Source: JAIQFL01 sp035295745 (lineage in GTDB: Bacteria > Acidobacteriota > Terriglobia > Bryobacterales > Bryobacteraceae). Taken from it: DNA of 64,000 nucleotides. The DNA lies in assembly GCA_035295745.1 (NCBI GenBank), contig DATGIL010000102.1, positions 496,001 through 560,000 on the forward strand, given 5' to 3'. This document shows, piece after piece, positions 57,988 through 64,000 of this stretch (position 1 is the stretch's first letter; each line of letters starts with the position of its first letter). Below the pieces are notes generated by a model. The model was not told the DNA's origin. It saw only the letters and a program-made list of their open reading frames with translations, and did no database searches. The position numbers and the translations under genes are program-made.

Positions 57988-58760
57988 TCGTCTATCGGGA
58001 GCCCGGACTGTGCGGGCTCGAGCTGTGGCGCGGCGTCTCCCGCGGGGTCTCGCTGTTTCAATTGCGCGAACGCAAGCAGGAGTACTTTCTGGGATTGCGC
58101 GATTTTCTCATCCGCCTGCACCACGGAGAAGCCGCGACACTCGACCAGCGCGAGACGGCCGCACTCCGCAAGGCAGCCGGATTCACCCGCGTGATCCTCT
58201 GCGGTGGCGAAACGAACTCCCCTTTTGTCGCCTCCACGTTTTGCACCTCCGCGCTTCCATTCGCGGTCGAGATCGATCGGGCCGGCCCGTATGCCGCGAG
58301 GCGCGGCGCACTCCGCATTTTCGAATCGATGAACTGGCGCCACGGAATCGCGCTCGACTTGGGGCAGCTACAACTCAAGGTCATGACTGCAAAGACCAGT
58401 CGGACTGTGTCCCGCGACGAATCACACTTTCCCTTCGGGGCATCGGCGCTCGCCCCCGAACTTGGCCGCGCACGCCTGCGCGAACTCCTCCAAACCGGCC
58501 TCGATCGCGCCTCCCAGTCCCCCGATGGCGTGGTACTCGCCTTGCCTGTGGAACTCGATTGTGAGGGCGTCGCGCGGGCGGCCACCTATCCCGGCCTCTT
58601 TGGACCCGTGGAGCCGATCTTCTCCGAACTCTTTACCTGCCCTTGGGTGGTGCTCAACGACGCGGTCCTCGCGGCTTTGAGTTTTCCGCCGCGCAACGGC
58701 GAGAAGACCCTGGTCGTCACACTGGGATTCGGAATTGGAGGCGCCCTGTGGGACAGGTGA
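57984..58760 (+). CDS. ASKHA (ROK/sugar-kinase-like) protein
   Basis: 258 aa from GTG 57984 (GTGA overlap). The centre has IALDLGQLQLKVMTAKTSRT, an actin-like phosphate-1 loop, and the end has VVLNDAVLAALSF and KTLVVTLGFGIGGALWD, a phosphate-2/ROK-like glycine loop. The first 110 residues (YREPGLCGLELWRGVSRGVS, RRGALRIFESMNWRHG) are not typical of ROK kinases. It may phosphorylate a sugar or act as a regulator. Shorter than ROK proteins (about 300), the C-terminus being cut soon after the second loop. Confidence 0.62.
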   Translation: MIVYREPGLCGLELWRGVSRGVSLFQLRERKQEYFLGLRDFLIRLHHGEAATLDQRETAALRKAAGFTRVILCGGETNSPFVASTFCTSALPFAVEIDRAGPYAARRGALRIFESMNWRHGIALDLGQLQLKVMTAKTSRTVSRDESHFPFGASALAPELGRARLRELLQTGLDRASQSPDGVVLALPVELDCEGVARAATYPGLFGPVEPIFSELFTCPWVVLNDAVLAALSFPPRNGEKTLVVTLGFGIGGALWDR

Positions 58761-59593
58761 TGCTCTTTCTCTCGCCGCACCTGGACGACGTCGTGCTCTC
58801 CTGTCCGGCATTCGTGCAGCGTGCAGTGGCCCAGGGGCACGACGTGCGAATCGCGACCATCTTCACTTCCGGTCCCGAGGCTCCCAAGCTGTATCGTGCC
58901 CGACGCTGCGAAGATCGCGATGCCGTTCGCCAACTCGGCGCCAGGCCGCTACACGCGGGCCTTTCCGACGCTCCGTTCCGCTCGGCCCAATATCGCGACT
59001 TTTGCGGCATCGTCTTCGGACGCGCCCGCGAGTACGCCGCCACTCTCCGCGCGCTCATAGAACGTTTAATCCACTGGATCGCACGCCTCGCCCCAGTTAA
59101 GGTTGTCTGCCCGATGGCCGTCGGCAATCACGTCGACCATCGCCTGGTCCGCGATGCCGCGCTTCAGTCAATCTCGCCCGAGCAACTGCTGTTCTACGAA
59201 GATCGGCCGTACGCCTTTATTCGGGAACAAGTGGATCACGTGCTCGGGAGCAATCTGGCGAAGCGGCCGAAGCGGTTCTGGAGCCGCTACTTCGCAGCTG
59301 CCTATGTGCGCAATTATCGGGGATCTACCAGCGAAGACCGCATCGTCCGGGCATGGGCCAAGGCGCCCACATTCCCGTCCGGATACGAATTGGGCAAGAC
59401 TTGCACGATCGAGTGCCGCCCTGCGGAATGCAAGCGCTCGCTCACTGCGGTCCGCGCGTATCGAACGCAGCTCCCTGATTTATTCTCAGATGATCAAGAG
59501 CTGGAAGCCCTGTACCGCTCGACGCCCGAGACCATTTATCGCCTGACATCGGGCAGACCACCGATCGTAGGCGCCGTAAGCGCACCAGGGTGA
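58760..59593 (+). CDS. PIG-L-family deacetylase
   Basis: 277 aa from ATG 58760 (TGATG overlap). The zinc motif LFLSPHLDDVVLSCPA starts at residue 2 (His7, Asp9 and Asp10), and the later ligand is in CPMAVGNHVDHRLV. Such enzymes remove N-acetyl from GlcNAc linked to inositol, malate, bacitracin-like or lipid carriers. With the preceding glycosyltransferase it probably trims the N-acetyl of a newly attached GlcNAc. No signal peptide, so cytoplasmic. Confidence 0.85.
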   Translation: MLFLSPHLDDVVLSCPAFVQRAVAQGHDVRIATIFTSGPEAPKLYRARRCEDRDAVRQLGARPLHAGLSDAPFRSAQYRDFCGIVFGRAREYAATLRALIERLIHWIARLAPVKVVCPMAVGNHVDHRLVRDAALQSISPEQLLFYEDRPYAFIREQVDHVLGSNLAKRPKRFWSRYFAAAYVRNYRGSTSEDRIVRAWAKAPTFPSGYELGKTCTIECRPAECKRSLTAVRAYRTQLPDLFSDDQELEALYRSTPETIYRLTSGRPPIVGAVSAPG

Positions 59594-59703
59594 GGCCTTG
59601 AAGGAATAACAATGCCCGTTTGGTATGACGCAATGTGGTAATCCTTATTCCATGCATTCCTCTTACCCACGGGGACCTCACAAATCGAGAGAAGGAGAAT
59701 TCT

Positions 59704-60246
59704 ATGCAGACTAACGCTCGACGCAGCTTCTTCAATAAATTCGCAACCATGGTCGCGGCCGTGACTGGCACGCGGATTCTTTTGGCTCAGCAGTCTCCTC
59801 AACCGGCGACCACGCCACCTGGAAGTCAGCCACGCAACAACCACACGCACGATGGCATCTATTATTTCTCGGGCACGGGTTCCAACGATGGCTACTCGAG
59901 AGACGACCACATTCAAGTGACGGATCCATTTGAAAAGCACGTCACCCGGACTATGGATGCCCTTAAGAAATCCGTCGAGCGTGCAGGATGCACCATGGAC
60001 AGCATCCTCCATCTGGAGGTGTTTATCTGTTTGCCCCACGCCGACATTGTCTCGATGCCTACGGGCAAAGCGCGTTTCGATGCCCATAAAGCGCAGTACG
60101 ACGCCTTGAACAAAATTTATGGAACTTACTTCAGCCCCGGCAAGGCCCCGTCCCGCGCATGCATGGCTGTGGAGTGGATTCCCGGCGATTCGCTCATCGA
60201 AATCGTTGGCAGCGCCCTGGTCGTTTCTCCCCCGGCCGCCGGGTAA
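59704..60246 (+). CDS. Tat-exported RidA/YjgF-like protein
   Basis: 180 aa from ATG 59704 with GGAGA 6-7 nt upstream. MQTNARRSFFNKFATMVAAV is a twin-arginine-like signal. The mature part has the RidA-type pattern: GIYYFSGTGS, TRTMDALKKSVERAGCTMDS, ILHLEVFICLPHAD and RACMAVEWIPGDSLIEIVGSA, in which RACMAVEWIP corresponds to the RidA-family Arg/'P' loop. RidA hydrolyses reactive enamines in the cytoplasm, so an exported relative probably has another role. Confidence 0.75.
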   Translation: MQTNARRSFFNKFATMVAAVTGTRILLAQQSPQPATTPPGSQPRNNHTHDGIYYFSGTGSNDGYSRDDHIQVTDPFEKHVTRTMDALKKSVERAGCTMDSILHLEVFICLPHADIVSMPTGKARFDAHKAQYDALNKIYGTYFSPGKAPSRACMAVEWIPGDSLIEIVGSALVVSPPAAG

Positions 60247-60267
60247 AAGCCGACGCCCCCGCGGTCT

Positions 60268-60585
60268 CTAACGCCCTTCTTCGGAAGCCGCCTCGGCCTC
60301 AGCCGCCGCTTCCGGACCAGCAGCCCTGGCCTCCGCGATCAACTGTTCCGCCTCCTCGAACCGCGCCCGCGGCACCTGCACTTCGAATCCCAGCACGGGA
60401 ACTCCGGTGGCCCGCACCACAAAGGAGGGAATCCCATTCGACTCGAGAATCCCATGGATTACGTCCGCTTCCATCTCCGCGTCCACGCCTTGCGAGCTGT
60501 ATAGCGTTGCCATATCCAACTCGTGCGAGGTATCGACGGAGCTCTCGTCTTGCGGCTCTTCCTGGTTCTCGGGATCTTGCGCCAT
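60268..60585 (-). CDS. DUF2007-type putative signal-transducing protein
   Basis: 105 aa. The core ATLYSSQGVDAEMEADVIHG, followed by ILESNGIPSFV and GFEVQVPRARFEEAEQLIAE, is the DUF2007 pattern (ferredoxin-like fold, sometimes called 'prokaryotic signal transducing'). The N-terminus is acidic and glutamine-rich, and the C-terminus is an Ala/Glu helix. Function unknown. It is convergent with the RidA-like gene (21 bp gap). Confidence 0.8.
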   Translation of the reverse strand: MAQDPENQEEPQDESSVDTSHELDMATLYSSQGVDAEMEADVIHGILESNGIPSFVVRATGVPVLGFEVQVPRARFEEAEQLIAEARAAGPEAAAEAEAASEEGR

Positions 60586-60649
60586 GCCTCAAGGATATCG
60601 CAGAATGTGAGAGGAGCAACGGAAGCACCGTTCCCTGGAGAGATGCATC

Positions 60650-60925
60650 ATGTCCGACAAAGACGAGCAATCCGGTACCAATAACCTTGCATGGTTCCTC
60701 ACCGGCGCGATCATTGGCACGACGATCGCCATGCTGTACGCTCCCAAGAGCGGCAAGGACACGCGCCAGTTCATCACCGACAAGACCCAGCAAGGCCGCG
60801 AAGCCATTACCGATACCAGCAAGGACATCGCGGAAGCCGGAAAAGAGATGTTCGAGCGCGGCAGGCAGCTCGTGGAAGATGCCGCCGAACTTTTCGAACG
60901 TGGCCGAAAGCTGGTTAAAGGCTGA
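60650..60925 (+). CDS. YtxH-domain small membrane protein
   Basis: 91 aa. One membrane helix NLAWFLTGAIIGTTIAMLYA is followed by the YtxH signature PKSGKDTR and a charged, helical tail with repeated F/ERGR.LV pattern (MFERGRQLVEDAAELFERGR), likely coiled coil. YtxH/GlsB-type proteins are general-stress membrane proteins with unknown mechanism. GGAGAG lies about 11 nt before the ATG. Next gene follows after 7 bp. Confidence 0.88.
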   Translation: MSDKDEQSGTNNLAWFLTGAIIGTTIAMLYAPKSGKDTRQFITDKTQQGREAITDTSKDIAEAGKEMFERGRQLVEDAAELFERGRKLVKG

Positions 60926-60932
60926 CAGCCGG

Positions 60933-61775
60933 ATGCCCTCGCTAGCCCTGGGCGACTTCGAAATCTCTTACATTTCTTACGGCCGTTACCGCTGGGACGG
61001 CGGTGCGATTTTTGGCGTCGTTCCCAAGACCCTGTGGAGCCGCAAGAGCCCCGCCGATAGCTTGAATCGCGTCGAGCTCGCCTTCAACGGCTACCTGGTT
61101 CGCACCGGCGAGCACACCATCCTCGTCGAAACCGGCGGCGGCGACAAATTGGACGCCAAGGGGCGTGAGCGGACGGCACTCCCTCCCATCACCGAGCCGC
61201 TGCCCGCGATTATCGCCGCGCAAGGAATCGACCCCGATTCCATCGACATCGTGATCAACAGCCATCTCCACTGGGACCACTGTGGAGGCAACACCATCCT
61301 GACGCCCGATGGCTCCGCTCGTCCCGCCTTTCCGCGCGCCCGCTACTTCGCCTCGCGCCCCGAGTGGGAGCATGCCCACGAACGTCTGGTGCGCGACAGT
61401 GTCAGCTACATCGATACCAATTACGATCCGCTGGTCCACTCCGGCCAGATGACACTGGTGGATGGCGATTACGAGGTCGCGCCGGGCATCTGGATGCGCC
61501 GCGCTCCCGGCCACAATCGCGACATGCTGGTGATCACCGCCGCCAGCCGCGGGGAGACCTTCTGTTTCCTCTCCGACCTGGTTCCCTCGGTTGCCCACCT
61601 CCAGCCAACGTGGATGACCGCTTTTGATCTCTATCCGCTCCAGACCATCGAAAACAAGAATCTCTGGTTGTCCGCCGCCGTCGATGGTGGCTGGCACTGC
61701 GGATTCGGCCACGAATTGGAAGTCCCTTTCGCGCGCATTCGCCGCGACCCGAAAACGACCTTCGCCACCCTGTAG
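60933..61775 (+). CDS. metallo-beta-lactamase-fold hydrolase
   Basis: 280 aa from ATG 60933, 7 bp after the YtxH stop; the much longer upstream frame is not coding. MBL motifs: NSHLHWDHCGGNT (HxHxDH at 111-116), RRAPGHNRDM with the next His ligand, FCFLSDLVPSVAH (Asp) and the C-terminal HCGFGHELE with the last His. It groups with the AHL-lactonase/glyoxalase II-like enzymes of wide substrate range; the reaction here is unknown. It ends 15 bp before guaA. Confidence 0.88.
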   Translation: MPSLALGDFEISYISYGRYRWDGGAIFGVVPKTLWSRKSPADSLNRVELAFNGYLVRTGEHTILVETGGGDKLDAKGRERTALPPITEPLPAIIAAQGIDPDSIDIVINSHLHWDHCGGNTILTPDGSARPAFPRARYFASRPEWEHAHERLVRDSVSYIDTNYDPLVHSGQMTLVDGDYEVAPGIWMRRAPGHNRDMLVITAASRGETFCFLSDLVPSVAHLQPTWMTAFDLYPLQTIENKNLWLSAAVDGGWHCGFGHELEVPFARIRRDPKTTFATL

Positions 61776-61790
61776 CTCCGCCAGTATTTC

Positions 61791-63542
61791 GTGGCACAAT
61801 CGTACTTGAACCCCACTCCTCAAATCGTCATTCTCGATGCAGGGGGACAGTACTGTCACCTCGAAGCGCGCAAGGTCCGGGATCTCGGCGTCTACGCAGC
61901 GGTTTTCCCCAGCGACGTGCCAGCTCGCGAGATCGCTTTTGCCAAGGGCATCATCATTTCCGGCGGTCCCGGCAGCGTCTACGATCCTGGCAGCCCCACG
62001 GTGGACCCGGCGATCTTCTCCACGGGCCAGCCGGTGCTCGGAATCTGTTACGGCCAGCAGCTCATGGCGCATCTGCTCGGCGGAGAGGTGATTCCCGGTG
62101 AGAAAGGCGAATATGGCCTCGCCACACTGGAGCTCGATGAGTCATCCGATTCGCTCTTCAGCGGGCTCTCAGGCCGCCAGCAGATCTGGATGAGTCATCG
62201 CGACGTGGTGGGCGCTGTTCCCGAGGGCTTCTCCGTGATCGGACGTACGGATACCTGCGACGTCGCCGCGATTGCCGCGCCTCGGCGCAAGCTTTACGGC
62301 CTGCAGTTTCATCCGGAAGTGGTCCATACCGTCCGCGGCATGGAGTTTCTTTCCAACTTCGTGTTCGCGGTCTGTGAATGCGTGAAGGACTGGGACCCGC
62401 GCCATCGCGTTCCCGCGGTCGAACGCGAGATCCGCGAGGCGGCAGGCACGCGCAGTGTCTTCTTCTTCGTGAGCGGCGGAGTCGATTCAACCGTGGCTTT
62501 CACCCTCTGCACGCGCGCTCTGGGGCCCGATCGCGTACGCGGTGTCTACGTCGATACGGGACTCATGCGAGCGGGCGAAACGGAGTTCGTTCGCGCCATG
62601 CACAACCTCTCCGTCGAGCATGCAGAAGAGCAGTTCCTCGGTCCCTTGCAGGGCGTCACCGACCCCGAGCAGAAGCGCCACATCATCGGCGAAGAGTTTG
62701 TGCGGGTTCAGGAGCGCGTCATCGAATCGCGCCGCCTGCTCGACGAGAACTGGATCCTCGGCCAGGGCACCATCTATCCCGACACCATCGAATCGGGCGG
62801 CTCCAAAGCAGCCGCCGTCATCAAGACGCATCACAATCGCGTGGCCGGTATCCAGAAGCTCATCGACTCCGGGCGAATCGTCGAACCGCTGAAATCTTTC
62901 TATAAGGATGAGGTTCGGGAGATCGGACGGGAGCTCGGCCTCTCCCCGCACCTGATCGATCGCCATCCGTTTCCCGGCCCCGGGCTTGCCATCCGCTGCC
63001 TCTGTTCCGCCGTGGATGCGCCGCTCCGCGAAATCCCCGACGGTATCGTGATCCCCGTGAATTCTGTAGGCGTGCAGGGCGACTCGCGCAGCTATGCGCC
63101 AGTGCTCGCCATCGATTCCCTGGACCACGCCCGCGCTACTGCCCTAATCAACCGTCTGAGCGGCGTGAATCGCGTGGTGTCGATGGTGGGTTCGCATGTG
63201 CCCCTCACTGCCATGCAGGTACGGGCGTCTTCGATAACCCCCGCCCGCATTGCTCGTCTGCGATGCGCCGACGCCGCGGTTCGCCAGATCTGCGAGGAGA
63301 GTGGCTTCGATCGGCAGGTCTGGCAGTTTCCGGTGATCCTGATCCCGCTCGGAACCGCCGCGCGACCCGACTCGATCGTGCTGCGCCCGGTGGAATCGGT
63401 TGATGGCATGACTGCGCGATCGGTCCTCATGCCCGAAAATCTGCTCCGCGGCCTCTGCACCGCTCTGTTGCAAACCGACGGCATCGCCGGAGCCTTTTAC
63501 GATCTGACGCACAAGCCGCCCGGCACCATCGAGTGGGAGTGA
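61791..63542 (+). CDS. guaA: GMP synthase (glutamine-hydrolysing), long eukaryote-like form
   Basis: 583 aa from GTG 61791, against about 515-525 for most bacterial GuaA. N-terminal class I glutaminase: ILDAGGQYCHLEARKVRD, Cys86 in GICYGQQLMAH and LQFHPEV. ATP pyrophosphatase: FFVSGGVDSTVAF. The C-terminal part has KTHHNR, HPFPGPGLAIRCL, an added segment (IPVNSVGVQGDSRSYAPVLA) and ends GAFYDLTHKPPGTIEWE. In human-type GMPS the corresponding dimerisation region is likewise enlarged. It converts XMP to GMP. The -35/-10 region was not found. Confidence 0.95.
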   Translation: MAQSYLNPTPQIVILDAGGQYCHLEARKVRDLGVYAAVFPSDVPAREIAFAKGIIISGGPGSVYDPGSPTVDPAIFSTGQPVLGICYGQQLMAHLLGGEVIPGEKGEYGLATLELDESSDSLFSGLSGRQQIWMSHRDVVGAVPEGFSVIGRTDTCDVAAIAAPRRKLYGLQFHPEVVHTVRGMEFLSNFVFAVCECVKDWDPRHRVPAVEREIREAAGTRSVFFFVSGGVDSTVAFTLCTRALGPDRVRGVYVDTGLMRAGETEFVRAMHNLSVEHAEEQFLGPLQGVTDPEQKRHIIGEEFVRVQERVIESRRLLDENWILGQGTIYPDTIESGGSKAAAVIKTHHNRVAGIQKLIDSGRIVEPLKSFYKDEVREIGRELGLSPHLIDRHPFPGPGLAIRCLCSAVDAPLREIPDGIVIPVNSVGVQGDSRSYAPVLAIDSLDHARATALINRLSGVNRVVSMVGSHVPLTAMQVRASSITPARIARLRCADAAVRQICEESGFDRQVWQFPVILIPLGTAARPDSIVLRPVESVDGMTARSVLMPENLLRGLCTALLQTDGIAGAFYDLTHKPPGTIEWE

Positions 63543-64000
63543 CCTGGCGTGTGCCCAGGATCGGGTGGTGGAGAGCATCCTGCCCGCGCTGGCGTACGGC
63601 CCAGTGTGTACGTCCATTGTGGGACTGCGCAATTCGGTTAGCGCCGAAGCTGGCGGCGCCGCCGGCGAGTCCATGGAAACGCTTCGATGGCAATCGACTG
63701 CGGACCGTCCGGCGCGATGTCGCGTTTTCGACGCGGAATTCCCGGTACTCGTCCGAACGGCCCGTATCTCCAGCCCGCACGTGGCGCCCTGCAAGCCATC
63801 TGTTCCGTCGCGTAGGAAGTTCAGATTCCGCCATTCGGCAGCCGCGAATTCTCATGCAGCGCGACCAGAGCTCGCATTTCTCCTGAAGACACTTTGGCGA
63901 AGCGCTCGTGCTCGAAATGCTCCATCCCACAGAAGCCGGCGTTCACGCCGGTGCCCATGTTGCGTCGAGCCAAGTGAGCCTAGCCCTAAATCCCGGCGAG
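63543..64000. other. terminal 458 bp, no gene recognised with confidence
   Basis: No frame here resembles a known protein. The long minus-strand frame across 63427-63930 runs antisense into guaA and is rejected. One short minus-strand frame at 63821-63958 (45 codons) is listed separately. Confidence 0.4.
63821..63958 (-). CDS. possible small protein or gene end (45 aa)
   Basis: Starting at ATG 63958, the frame reads MGTGVNAGFCGMEHFEHERF and on to a stop; upstream in the frame there are stops, so it cannot be the tail of a longer gene in the same phase. Composition (His, Glu, Phe) looks more protein-like than the other frames here. No ribosome binding site was seen. May be a remnant. Confidence 0.3.
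   Translation of the reverse strand: MGTGVNAGFCGMEHFEHERFAKVSSGEMRALVALHENSRLPNGGI

Noticed and set aside
60159..60932. Long upstream extension of the metallo-beta-lactamase-fold frame
   Set aside because: It runs through DUF2007 (antisense) and YtxH; the product there is Pro/Arg-rich. The ATG at 60933 fits the family.
63427..63930. 167-aa minus-strand frame at the window end
   Set aside because: Antisense to the end of guaA, Arg-rich, no motif.

Overview
The window looks like chromosomal DNA from an Acidobacteriota bacterium, probably of the Solibacter/Bryobacter type. The reasons are the high GC content, three very long FtsX/MacB-type permeases without a partner ATPase (the 'acidobacterial duplicated orphan permease' architecture, one paired with a PadR regulator), many Sec/Tat-exported enzymes, a remnant of a soil-associated acidobacterial protein family, and numerous REP-like palindromic repeats. 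No plasmid, phage or insertion-sequence module is visible, apart from a decayed integrase tail beside a tRNA gene.

Layout. 0-6.1 kb: tightly overlapping operon for the lower (nucleotide) loop of cobalamin: end of bluB, cobQ, cbiB, cobD, cobT, cobS, cobC. 6.1-9.7 kb: haloacetate-dehalogenase-like hydrolase and a Tat-exported threonine-aldolase-like enzyme on the minus strand, diverging from an SRPBCC/epimerase pair whose promoter carries two copies of a 12-bp palindromic operator. 9.7-11.4 kb: an unknown protein and a 101-bp tandem repeat array. 11.4-14.4 kb: secreted beta-propeller-like protein, GH28 enzyme, and a truncated signal-peptide remnant. 14.5-20.9 kb: acyl-CoA/beta-oxidation-like cluster (thiolase, histidine phosphatase-like protein, two acyl-CoA dehydrogenases, hotdog thioesterase, two SDRs). 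21-33.7 kb: two orphan permeases flanking a translationally coupled pair of exported hydrolases, a 1-Cys peroxiredoxin, a broken GTPase gene, an O-methyltransferase and a TIR protein with an NB-ARC-like region. 33.9-39.4 kb: long DyP-type peroxidase, membrane-anchored amidase, polytopic membrane protein. 39.5-43.6 kb: overlapping four-gene operon for corrinoid-dependent methionine synthesis in split form (homocysteine methyltransferase module, activation-domain protein, ASKHA/ferredoxin reductive activator, unknown 109-aa protein). 43.7-44.0 kb: tRNA-Val plus integrase remnant. 44.1-53.9 kb: exported creatininase-like protein, third permease with PadR, Maf, L,D-transpeptidase, metallophosphoesterase, alcohol dehydrogenase, zincin-like protein and several structured repeats. 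54-56.6 kb: rpsO-pnp. 57-59.6 kb: coupled glycosyltransferase / ASKHA kinase-like / PIG-L deacetylase trio. 59.7-63.5 kb: exported RidA-like protein, DUF2007, YtxH, metallo-beta-lactamase-fold hydrolase and a long, eukaryote-like GMP synthase.

How things fit. The cobalamin operon makes the lower ligand and assembles the cofactor. The 39.5-43.6 kb operon would consume it, so the window holds both supply and use of B12. Translational coupling (ATGA, GTGA or TGATG overlaps) is the rule within operons. Several monocistronic genes have a -10-like hexamer 5-6 nt before the start codon and no Shine-Dalgarno, which suggests leaderless transcripts.

Most distinctive signals: (1) a dispersed ~55-bp two-hairpin repeat whose stems change by compensatory substitutions while the CTYN loops stay fixed, found alone and as inverted pairs; (2) the TIR/NB-ARC-like protein with a degenerate P-loop, coupled to an O-methyltransferase; (3) the unknown 109-aa protein embedded in the split methionine synthase operon; (4) the twin-operator promoter at 8.2 kb.
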